The notes beneath the pieces are model-generated. The model did no database searches. It saw only the letters and a program-made list of their open reading frames with translations, and was not told the DNA's origin. Below, one piece after another: positions 43,856 through 51,290 of a stretch of 64,000 nt of DNA. The position numbers and the translations under genes are program-made. Origin of the DNA: CAYWMY01 sp046352935 (GTDB lineage Bacteria > Pseudomonadota > Gammaproteobacteria > Steroidobacterales > Steroidobacteraceae); contig JAXMGR010000001.1 in assembly GCA_046352935.1 (NCBI GenBank), positions 186,001 through 250,000 on the forward strand, in the 5' to 3' direction. Position 1 is the first letter of the stretch, and each line of letters starts with the position of its first letter.

Positions 43856-44790
43856 GACCGCGCGTCTCCCGACTGCTGCTCGGCGGCCGACAGCGCGTTG
43901 ATGTCCGCGACGATGAGTGTGCCGGTGCCCTCGTTCGTGAACACCTCGGCGAGCAGGCTGTCGGCGACCTTGTACGAGATGACGTGCACGCGTCGTACCC
44001 CGCCGCGGATGGCGGCCTCGATGGCGCCCGCCTTGGGCAGCATGCCGTCGGCGAAGCTGCCGGCGGACTGCAGCGCCTTCAGCCCGTTGAGGTCCGTGTA
44101 GGACACCAGCGAACCGGGATCGGCGAGGTTCTCGAGGATGCCCGGCGCACCGGTGCACAGGATCAGCTTCTCGGCGCCGAGCGCCGCGCCGATGTTGGCG
44201 GCGACGGTGTCGGCGTTGATGTTGAGCACGCAGCCGCTCTCGTCCGCCGACAGCGGGCTGATCACCGGCATGAGGCCCGCGTCGAGCTGCTTGCGGACCA
44301 CGCCGACGTCGACCGAGTCGATGTCGCCGACGAAGCCGAAGTCGACGGTCTCGCCGCCGACGGCGACGGGGGGCCGCCGGTGCGCGCGCACCAGGCCCGC
44401 ATCGATGCCGCTGATGCCCACCGCAGCCACGTCGAGTTCGCGGCAGATCGCCAGGATGCGCGTGTTGATCAGGCCGTTCAGCACCATGACGGTGACGTCG
44501 ATCGAGCGGGAGTCGGTCACGCGGCGGCCCTGCACCATGCGCGGCTCGATCCCGAGGGACCGCTGCATCTCGTCGAGCTGCGGCCCGCCGCCGTGCACGA
44601 GCACGACCTTGATGCCGATGTGATGCAGGATCGCGATCTGCTCGATCAGCGCGCGCGTGCTTGCGAGATCGCCGAACACGGCGCCACCCGCCTTGACGAC
44701 GAAGATCCTGTTCTTGAACAGGCGGATGTAGGGTGCGGCGCCCTTGAGCGCGCGGACCGCAGCGGACTGATCGGCGCGGTGCTTGACCAT
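43852..44790 (-). CDS. argB: Acetylglutamate kinase (or acylglutamate kinase)
   Basis: A 312-residue amino acid kinase with VVKAGGAVF at the phosphate site, VLVHGGGPQLDEM, and the C-terminal GMLPKAGAIEAAIRGGV element. It phosphorylates the gamma carboxylate of N-acylglutamate. No GNAT domain is fused at its end, unlike the bifunctional NAGS-kinase of Xanthomonas. If the transcarbamylase uses succinylated substrates, this kinase must also accept N-succinylglutamate; sequence alone cannot decide. Confidence 0.93.
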   Translation of the reverse strand: MVKHRADQSAAVRALKGAAPYIRLFKNRIFVVKAGGAVFGDLASTRALIEQIAILHHIGIKVVLVHGGGPQLDEMQRSLGIEPRMVQGRRVTDSRSIDVTVMVLNGLINTRILAICRELDVAAVGISGIDAGLVRAHRRPPVAVGGETVDFGFVGDIDSVDVGVVRKQLDAGLMPVISPLSADESGCVLNINADTVAANIGAALGAEKLILCTGAPGILENLADPGSLVSYTDLNGLKALQSAGSFADGMLPKAGAIEAAIRGGVRRVHVISYKVADSLLAEVFTNEGTGTLIVADINALSAAEQQSGDARS

Positions 44791-44832
44791 CGGCGAAGAC
44801 TCCCTCTCTGGAATTGCGGCAGCGGTTGCGGC

Positions 44833-45834
44833 TCAGCGGGCGAGCAGGCGGTGCAGCACCGCCATCTGCACTACGAGCCGGTTGTGGGCCTCGGCCAGCA
44901 CGCGGCTGCGCGGCCCGTCGAGGATCTCGTCGGCCACCGCGACGTTGCGGCGCACCGGCAGACAGTGCATGAAGTGGCAGTCCAACGCGGACTTCGCGAA
45001 CCAGGATTCCCGGACCATCCAGTCGCCGAGCTGCGTGCGCAGCGCCTGGTCGCCTTCCGTGTCGCCATAGTGCGATGTCGAGCCCCACTCCTTCGCGTAG
45101 ACCACCCGGGCGCCGCGGAGCGCGGCCTCGCGGTCCGCCGTCTCGCTCACGGAGCCGCCGGCGGCCTCTGCGGCGCGGCGGGCCTTCGCCATGACCTGCT
45201 CCGGCAGTGCATATCCCTCGGGCCGCACGACGACCACTTCCATGCCGCGCATCGCGGCCATGTGCACGGTCGCGGCAGGCACCGCGAGCGGCAGTGCGCG
45301 CGGGTGGTTGACCCAGCTCAGCACGAACTTCGCGCGGCGCGGCACGCCGATGTCATCGAGCGTCTTCCAGTCGGCGAGGGCCTGGCAGGGGTGATTCATC
45401 GCCGATTCGAGGTTGATCACGGGCTTGTCGACGAGCCCTGCCATGCTCGAGAACGTGATTTCGTCGAGGTCGTGCTGCAGGCTGCTGCGGCCGTCCGAGA
45501 AGGCGCGGATGCCGAGCGCGTCGCAGTAGGACGCGAGCACGGGGATGCCTTCCCGCACGTGCTCGGCGGCGGCCCCGTTCATGGTGACTCCGAGCCGGCT
45601 CTCGAGCTGCCAGGTGCCGTGGCCCGGCGTGATGACGAACGACGTCCCGCCGAGACGGGCCATGCCGGCCTGGAACGACGACAGCGTGCGCAGCGAGGGG
45701 TTCAGCAGCACCAGCCCGAGGATGCGCCCGACGAGCGCGCGCGGCTCGGGGTGCTGCTTCAGCCGCTCGGCGAGGGCCAGCAGGTCGACGACTTCCTCGC
45801 GCGTGAAATCCGCGAGATCGATGAAACGCTTCAT
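44833..45834 (-). CDS. argF': N-acylornithine carbamoyltransferase (argF'-type), divergent
   Basis: A 333-residue transcarbamylase of the acetylornithine/succinylornithine branch, shown by FMHCLPVRRNV, NHPCQALADW and VYAKEWGS, where ordinary OTCase has HCLP followed by other residues. Two positions are unusual. The carbamoyl-phosphate motif is SLRTLSS (residues 47-53), with Leu replacing the second Arg of SxRTR. Residue 90, aligned by eye with Glu92 of Xanthomonas AOTCase and Pro90 of Bacteroides SOTCase, is Ala. The acyl group used is therefore open. It overlaps argD upstream. Confidence 0.88.
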   Translation of the reverse strand: MKRFIDLADFTREEVVDLLALAERLKQHPEPRALVGRILGLVLLNPSLRTLSSFQAGMARLGGTSFVITPGHGTWQLESRLGVTMNGAAAEHVREGIPVLASYCDALGIRAFSDGRSSLQHDLDEITFSSMAGLVDKPVINLESAMNHPCQALADWKTLDDIGVPRRAKFVLSWVNHPRALPLAVPAATVHMAAMRGMEVVVVRPEGYALPEQVMAKARRAAEAAGGSVSETADREAALRGARVVYAKEWGSTSHYGDTEGDQALRTQLGDWMVRESWFAKSALDCHFMHCLPVRRNVAVADEILDGPRSRVLAEAHNRLVVQMAVLHRLLAR

Positions 45835-47000
45835 GGTCTGATCCTGGAGAGCGCCGCGCGCAGCAGTTCGACGTGCCCGCTCGAGAGGGTGTAGGGCGGC
45901 AGCAGTCGCACGATGTGCGGATCGGCGCTCGTGCCGGCGAGGATGTCCTGGGCGAGCAGCTCGGTCTGCACTTCCTTCGCGGGCCGGGTCGTCCGGAGTC
46001 CCAGCAGGAAGCCGGCGCCCTGCGTGCCGGTCACGGGGCCGACGACGCAGGTCTCCCGGATCAGCGTCGAGATCCGCCGCACGTTCTCCAGCAGGCGCTC
46101 TTCCACGATCGCGTCGATCACGGCCTCGACGACGGCCGCAGCCATCGGTCCGCCGCCGAAGGTCGTGCCGAGATCATCGTATTTCAGCGTGGCGGCGATC
46201 GCGGGCGAGAGCAGCAGGGCGCCGACCGGGAAGCCGGCGCCGAGGGCCTTCGCCGTCGTGAGCAGATCCGGGTGCACGCCGTAGAGGTTCGCGGCGAACG
46301 GGTGGCCGGTGCGACCCATGCCGCACTGCACCTCGTCGAAGATCAGCTTCGCGCCGACTTCGTCGCAGCGCGACCGCAGCGCCTGGAGATAGTCGCGGCC
46401 CATGTCGAAGGCGCCGCCCATGCCCTGCACCGGTTCGACGATCACGGCGGCGGTGCGGGTCGTCACGGCCGCCGCGATCGCGGATGTGTCGCGACGCGGC
46501 ACGAAGGTGACGTCGAAAGGGGTGCGCGGGAAGCCATACCACTTCGCGGCCGCGCCCCAGGTCACCGCGCTCGAGGCCGCCGTGCGGCCGTGGAAGCCGT
46601 TCTCGATGGCGACGACGTGATCGCGACCGGTCAGCTTGCAGGCGACCTTCAGCGCGTTCTCGTTGGCCTCGGCGCCGCTGTTGACGAAGAACACCGTGTC
46701 GAGCGGCAGCGCGGCGAATTCGACGAGCTTCGCCGCGGCGCGGGTGCGCACGTCCATCGGCACGGCGTTGCTCTGGAACAGCACCTGGCGTGCCTGGTGT
46801 TCGAGCGCCGCGATCCAGCGCGGGTGCCCGTAGCCCAGTGCCGCGACGGCGTGGCCGCCGTAGAGGTCCAGGATCCTCCGGCCGTCGCTGGTGGTGAGCC
46901 AGACGTCGTCCGCGCGCGTGATCTCGATCGGGAACTGCGCGAAGACCCGCGCGAGATGATCGTGGGCCGCCGCGGGGATTGCCGGCTTGGGTGTCGCCAT
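45831..47000 (-). CDS. argD: Acetylornithine aminotransferase
   Basis: A 389-residue class III PLP aminotransferase with DLYGGHAVAALGY, FVNSGAEANENALKVA, LIFDEVQCGMGRTG, and the Schiff-base Lys in TTAKALGAGFPVGALLL. It makes N-acylornithine from the semialdehyde. It may also accept succinylated substrates, as ArgD/AstC enzymes do. Its stop overlaps the transcarbamylase start. Confidence 0.94.
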   Translation of the reverse strand: MATPKPAIPAAAHDHLARVFAQFPIEITRADDVWLTTSDGRRILDLYGGHAVAALGYGHPRWIAALEHQARQVLFQSNAVPMDVRTRAAAKLVEFAALPLDTVFFVNSGAEANENALKVACKLTGRDHVVAIENGFHGRTAASSAVTWGAAAKWYGFPRTPFDVTFVPRRDTSAIAAAVTTRTAAVIVEPVQGMGGAFDMGRDYLQALRSRCDEVGAKLIFDEVQCGMGRTGHPFAANLYGVHPDLLTTAKALGAGFPVGALLLSPAIAATLKYDDLGTTFGGGPMAAAVVEAVIDAIVEERLLENVRRISTLIRETCVVGPVTGTQGAGFLLGLRTTRPAKEVQTELLAQDILAGTSADPHIVRLLPPYTLSSGHVELLRAALSRIRP

Positions 47001-47010
47001 GTCCTTGTCC

Positions 47011-48075
47011 TCAGGTCCAGCCCGGCGCCGGAGCGACGAGGCCGTCGGTCTCGGCGAATCCGAGCATGCGGTTCATCCATTGCACGGCGCCGCCCGCCGC
47101 ACCCTTCACCAGGTTGTCGACGACGCTGAACACCGCGACGCTGCGGCCATCGGCCGCGGCGGACAGGTGGGCGTAGTTGCTCGCGGCGACGTCTTTCACG
47201 CGCGGTGCCGCGTCCTGCACGCGCACGAACGGCGAGGCCCCGTAGAACTCGCGCAACATCCCGAGCACCTCGGCGGTCGTCGCCGGGCGCCGCAGGCTCG
47301 CCTGCAGCGTGACGTGGATGCCGCGCGCGAACGGGCCCGAGTGCGGCACGAAGCAGAACTCGCCCTCGACGCCGCTCGCGGCGCGCGCGAGCTCGGCGAT
47401 CTCCGGCGTGTGCCGGTGCGCGAGCGCGTTGTACGAGTAGAGGTCGCTGTGCCGCTGCGGATGGTGCGTCCCGGCCGTCGGGCTGCGGCCCGCGCCGGTG
47501 CTGCCGGTGATGCCGCTGACGAACAGGCGGCCGTCGGTGAGCCCGGACTTCAGCAGCGGTACCGAGGCGAGCAGCGTCGCGGTGCTGAAGCAGCCCGGGT
47601 GCGCCGCATGCGGCGTGGGCAGCGGGGCGCGGTGGTGCTCGGGCACCGCGCAGGTGAACTCGGCGATGCGCGCGGGCGCGCCGTGCGCGTGCCTGTAGAC
47701 CTTCTCGTACGCGGCTGCGGTCGGGAAGCGGTAGTCGGCGGAGATGTCGACGACGCGCGGGCTGCGCCCCGCGGCTGCCGCGCGCGTGAGCAGGCCGTCG
47801 AGCAGCGCCGCCGACACGCCGTGCGGCGCGGCCGAGAACACCGCCGGCGCATCGAGCTTCTCGATCCGCTTGCCGATGTCCTCCTGCGACGAATAGCGCA
47901 GCTCGCCGGTCAGCGCGGCGAGGTGCGGGAAGGCCTTCGCCACCGGCTCGCCCGGCTGGCTGTCGGAGGCGACCGCCGCGAGCTCGAACCGCGGATGGCC
48001 GAGCACGAGGCGCACCAGCTCGCCGGCGACGTAGCCGGTGCCGCCCAGCACGATCGCGGGGACTCTTGCGGTCAT
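47011..48075 (-). CDS. argC: N-acetyl-gamma-glutamyl-phosphate reductase
   Basis: A 354-residue reductase with the NADP motif LGGTGYVAGELVRL at the start, the catalytic Cys in HPGCFSTATLL, the conserved GSTGAGR element, and His in FVPHSGPFARGIHVTL. It reduces N-acylglutamyl phosphate. The start overlaps the stop of the unknown P-loop gene by ATGA. Confidence 0.95.
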   Translation of the reverse strand: MTARVPAIVLGGTGYVAGELVRLVLGHPRFELAAVASDSQPGEPVAKAFPHLAALTGELRYSSQEDIGKRIEKLDAPAVFSAAPHGVSAALLDGLLTRAAAAGRSPRVVDISADYRFPTAAAYEKVYRHAHGAPARIAEFTCAVPEHHRAPLPTPHAAHPGCFSTATLLASVPLLKSGLTDGRLFVSGITGSTGAGRSPTAGTHHPQRHSDLYSYNALAHRHTPEIAELARAASGVEGEFCFVPHSGPFARGIHVTLQASLRRPATTAEVLGMLREFYGASPFVRVQDAAPRVKDVAASNYAHLSAAADGRSVAVFSVVDNLVKGAAGGAVQWMNRMLGFAETDGLVAPAPGWT

Positions 48076-49151
48076 TCCGATACCGCCTTGGCGATCGCGA
48101 CCTCGTCCAGGCCGGCGGCCTTGATCACCAGGTCGCCGAGCAGCGCGCCGTTCGACATCGCGTTCACCGCCGGCACGTTCATGCGCTCGCGGATGATGTC
48201 GACACCGACCGCGTTGTCGGTCGCGGGGCCCGTGACGACCGCGGGCTCGACCATGAAGCGCTCGCGCAGCAGCTTCACGCCGCCCCAGGCGGCGACCGGG
48301 TCGTTCGCCGACAGCGCGACGACGGTCAGCGCCTTGCGGATGTCCTCGCAGTCGAGGATCGCCTCGACGCCGTAGGCGCCGAGCAGGCCGTCGCCCAGCT
48401 CGAACACGATGACGTCCGGCCTGGCCGAAGCCATCTCGGTGAGCATGGTGCGCGTCAGCGCCGGGCCGTTCTTCGCGGTCGTGGTGCCGACGCCCAGGTC
48501 GGTGAAGATCATCGTGCGGCGCGCGCCCGAGTCCTCGAAGGCGAGGATGTCCCGGCGCAGCGATACGCCGGTGGCCTTGAACGCGTCGACGACGAGGCCG
48601 CGGTGGCGCATGCGCGAGATGATCGCGGACGCGGCCGCGGTCTTGCCGGCCTCCATGCAGGTGCCGGCCAGCGCGACCACGGGGACGCCCTTCGTGTCCA
48701 GCGTCGCGGCGTGGTCGAGCTTGCGGCTGCCGATGCGCGCCGGCACGCCGATGCGCTCGCCGAGGAACGGGAACTGCAGCACGACGCCGAGCACGCGGCA
48801 GTCGAACGGCTTGCCCTTGTCGGGGTTCACCGAGTCGCAGACGCCGAGCACGCCGCCGATGTTGAGCATCTGGATGGTGTCGCCGACCTTGAGTGTCTCG
48901 GGCACGTGGCCCGAGTAGCCGAACAGCGCCTTGCGGTGGCCGAGCGCGCCGACCACGATGTCGCCGCGCTGCACCTTGGCCATGCGGCCGCTGGTGAGCT
49001 CCAGCGTGTTGTAGGTCGACTTGTTGCTGAGGATCTCGACCGCGAGCACGACGCCCTCGGCACAGGGGATCTCGTCGGACACGCGGACCTCGTGCGTGAG
49101 CCCGCAGGCCTGCGCGATGGAAGCGATCTTGTCGACGATGACGGTCTTCAT
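48072..49151 (-). CDS. Unrecognised P-loop NTPase encoded inside the arginine operon
   Basis: A 359-residue cytosolic protein without a family I can name with confidence. Residues 1-155 form a Gly/Val-rich beta domain (KSTYNTLELTSGRMAKV, GDTIQMLNIGG). From 158 a nucleotide-binding domain begins with Walker A GTCMEAGKT (163-171), then FKATGVSLRRDILAFEDSGARR, TDLGVGTTTAKNG and DVIVFELGDGLLGAYG. This is the layout of SIMIBI-class P-loops such as MobB, dethiobiotin synthetase or DUF1611. It lies between argG and argC, overlaps argC and sits five bases after argG, so a role in arginine synthesis is likely. It takes the place where Bacteroidota carry an acetyltransferase gene, as I recall. Confidence 0.7.
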   Translation of the reverse strand: MKTVIVDKIASIAQACGLTHEVRVSDEIPCAEGVVLAVEILSNKSTYNTLELTSGRMAKVQRGDIVVGALGHRKALFGYSGHVPETLKVGDTIQMLNIGGVLGVCDSVNPDKGKPFDCRVLGVVLQFPFLGERIGVPARIGSRKLDHAATLDTKGVPVVALAGTCMEAGKTAAASAIISRMRHRGLVVDAFKATGVSLRRDILAFEDSGARRTMIFTDLGVGTTTAKNGPALTRTMLTEMASARPDVIVFELGDGLLGAYGVEAILDCEDIRKALTVVALSANDPVAAWGGVKLLRERFMVEPAVVTGPATDNAVGVDIIRERMNVPAVNAMSNGALLGDLVIKAAGLDEVAIAKAVSE

Positions 49152-49155
49152 GGCT

Positions 49156-50385
49156 TTACTTCCCGCCGGTGCCGCCGGCACGGGTCCAGAACACACCAGG
49201 GAGCGACAGCATCTTCGAGTAGCCGAACGCGTCCTGCGCGGTCCATTCGCCGGCGGCCTCGCCGTAGACACCCTTCGACGCCTTCATCAGCGAATACGGC
49301 GACTCGACGCCCTCGACGAACGCGCTGCCCGGCCGGAACAGCAGCTTCACGGTGCCGGTGACGCGCGCCTGCGAGGACACCAGCAGCGCCTCGATGTCGC
49401 GGCACACCGGGTCGAGGTGCTGGCCCTCGTGCACCAGGTCGCCGTAGGGCTGCGCGACCATTTCCTTGATGCGCTGCTGGCGGCCGGTGAGCGTGAGCTT
49501 CTCGAGCTCGCGGTGCGCGGTGAGCAGCACCTCGGCGGCGGGCGCCTCGAACGCGACACGGCCCTTGGTGCCGATCACGGTGTCGCCGAGGTGGATGCCG
49601 CGGCCGATGCCATAGGGCGCGGCGAGCAGCTCCAGCTTCTCGATCAGCGCCACCGGGTCGAGCCTCTCGCCGTCGAGCGAGCAGGGCACGCCCTGCTCGA
49701 AGCCGATCACGTGGCGGGTGGCCGGGCGCGGGTTCGAGAACGCGTCGGCGGAGAGCACCCAGGCATGGTCGGGGATGCTGTCCGACGAGGTCAGCGTCTC
49801 CTTGCCGCCGATGGTCACGCCCCACAGGCCGCGGTTGACCGAGTACGCCGCGCCGAACGGCGGCAACGGCAGCTTGCGCTCCTCGAGGAACTTCACCTGC
49901 TCGGGGCGCTTGAACGCGTGGTCGCGCACCGGTGCCAGGATCTCGAGGCCGGGCGCGAGCGTGCGCAGCGCGACCTCGAAGCGCACCTGGTCGTTGCCCG
50001 CGGCGGTGCAGCCGTGCGCGACCGTGGTCGTGCCGAGCTTCTTCGCCATCTCGGCGACCGTCTGCGCCTGCACCGAGCGCTCCGCGCCCACGCACAGCGG
50101 GTAGAGCTGGCCGCGGCGCACGTTGCCCATCAGCAGGTACCGGAGCACGTGGTCGAAGTAGTCGCGGCGCGCGTCGACCTGGTGGTGCGCGATCGCGCCG
50201 AGCTGCTGCGCACGGGCCGCGAGTGTGCGCGTGGCCTCGGCGTCGATGCCGCCGGTGTCGACCGTCACGGTGATGACCGGACGGCCGTAGGTTTCCTTCA
50301 GCCACGGCACGCAGAACGACGTGTCGAGGCCGCCGGAGAACGCGAGCAGGATGGGCGCGGACGCCCCGGATGCGGGTGAACTCAT
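49156..50385 (-). CDS. argG: Argininosuccinate synthase
   Basis: A 409-residue ATP-pyrophosphatase-fold enzyme that joins citrulline and aspartate. The PP-loop LAFSGGLDTSFCVPWL is at the N-terminus, with VTVDTGGID, HGCTAAGNDQVRFE and the C-terminal GVYGEAAGEWT segment. The normal S-V-G / DLGQ-type segments are altered to VTVDTGG, as in the divergent argG type seen with argF'-containing clusters. It is the first enzyme gene after argR, with 21 bases between. Confidence 0.93.
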   Translation of the reverse strand: MSSPASGASAPILLAFSGGLDTSFCVPWLKETYGRPVITVTVDTGGIDAEATRTLAARAQQLGAIAHHQVDARRDYFDHVLRYLLMGNVRRGQLYPLCVGAERSVQAQTVAEMAKKLGTTTVAHGCTAAGNDQVRFEVALRTLAPGLEILAPVRDHAFKRPEQVKFLEERKLPLPPFGAAYSVNRGLWGVTIGGKETLTSSDSIPDHAWVLSADAFSNPRPATRHVIGFEQGVPCSLDGERLDPVALIEKLELLAAPYGIGRGIHLGDTVIGTKGRVAFEAPAAEVLLTAHRELEKLTLTGRQQRIKEMVAQPYGDLVHEGQHLDPVCRDIEALLVSSQARVTGTVKLLFRPGSAFVEGVESPYSLMKASKGVYGEAAGEWTAQDAFGYSKMLSLPGVFWTRAGGTGGK

Positions 50386-50406
50386 GGTCTGACTCGGTGA
50401 TGGAGA

Positions 50407-50877
50407 CTAGGAGGGAAAGCGTTCGCGCAGCCGGCCGACGACGGCGCGCTGCGCGGCCTCGCTGTCGGTGGCGATGAAGATGGTGTCGTCGCCCGAGATC
50501 GTGCCGACCACGCCGGGCCAGGCGGCGTGGTCCAGCACGATGGCGACGCTCTGCGCGGCACCGGTGGTCGTGCGCACGACGATGAGCGAGTCGCCGGCGC
50601 CGCGCACGCTGCGCACGAAGGGTGCGACGGCGGCGAAGTTGTCGACGACCGGCAGGTCGTCGTCGGGCAGCACGTAGCGGTCGCCGCGCTTGGCGACGCC
50701 GAGCTCGCGCAGGTCGCGGCTGACGCTGGACTGGGTGACGCGGTGGCCGGCCCGCTTCAGCAGGCGCACGAGATCCTCCTGCCGACCCACGACGGAGTCA
50801 CGGATGATCGCCTTCAGCGCGTTGCGGCGCGCGGCGCTGCTGGTGGCGGGATGGGTTGCGGCCGTGTGCGTCTGCAT
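50407..50877 (-). CDS. argR: Arginine repressor ArgR
   Basis: A 156-residue ArgR/AhrC family regulator. The N-terminal winged helix carries RQEDLVRLLKRAGHRVTQSSVSRDLRELG, and the C-terminal hexamerisation domain has VGTISGDDTIFIAT with the arginine-binding Asp pair. The start could be ATG 50877 or in-frame ATGs at 50899 and 50905. A promoter placed upstream leaves only a few leader bases before 50877, so I take that one. It heads the arg operon, and ARG-box-like dyads cover its own promoter. Confidence 0.9.
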   Translation of the reverse strand: MQTHTAATHPATSSAARRNALKAIIRDSVVGRQEDLVRLLKRAGHRVTQSSVSRDLRELGVAKRGDRYVLPDDDLPVVDNFAAVAPFVRSVRGAGDSLIVVRTTTGAAQSVAIVLDHAAWPGVVGTISGDDTIFIATDSEAAQRAVVGRLRERFPS

Positions 50878-50918
50878 AAAGTTGCGCGAATTCTGCATAA
50901 ACATGCAGGCCGCGTCAA
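50873..50918 (-). promoter_or_regulatory. argR promoter with two ARG-box-like dyads
   Basis: Minus strand -35 TTGACG (50918-50913), a 17-base spacer and -10 CAGAAT (50895-50890) predict a start near 50884. Two dyads overlap it. TGCATAAACATGCA at 50894-50907 is a perfect TGCAT-N4-ATGCA palindrome. TGCATAAAGTTGCG at 50873-50886 is an imperfect one. Their starts are 21 bp apart, two helical turns, matching paired ARG boxes bound by an ArgR hexamer. Autorepression, and with it repression of the whole operon, is inferred. Confidence 0.65.
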
Positions 50919-51290
50919 TGGCCGGTGTCGCGATCCGCGACGAACGCCTCACGCGGCCAATGGTTCTCCTGGAACCGGCAAAGACCGCGCCGCCCGAGGG
51001 CCGCCTCGGCCGCTGGCATCGGGTTCCCCGGGGCTCGACACGCCGTAAACCCATCCATGGGGGCTCGGGCTCGACATCCCTGTCTCGCACGGTCTCGCCC
51101 CGGGGACCCTCGCTCGCGGCCTGGCGGCGATCCCGGCGGATCGCCGCAGCGAGTCCCGCTCCCCCCTCTCTCGCCTGCACCATGGCTGGCCCCGTGGCCA
51201 GCTCGTCTGCCGCGGTCGGACCTCGAAGCCGCTGTGGCACACTGAGCCGTCCAGGAAAGGACCCCGACAAAGAGGCCGCTGCGCCCCGCC
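50919..51290. other. Intergenic region between divergent argR and hsdM
   Basis: About 370 bases between the arginine operon and the restriction island. Several open frames cross it but none has a start signal or recognisable protein. It must hold the hsdM promoter, which I cannot place. AAAGAGG about 16 bases before hsdM is the only ribosome-site-like element. No attachment site or repeat was found at this island edge. Confidence 0.5.
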
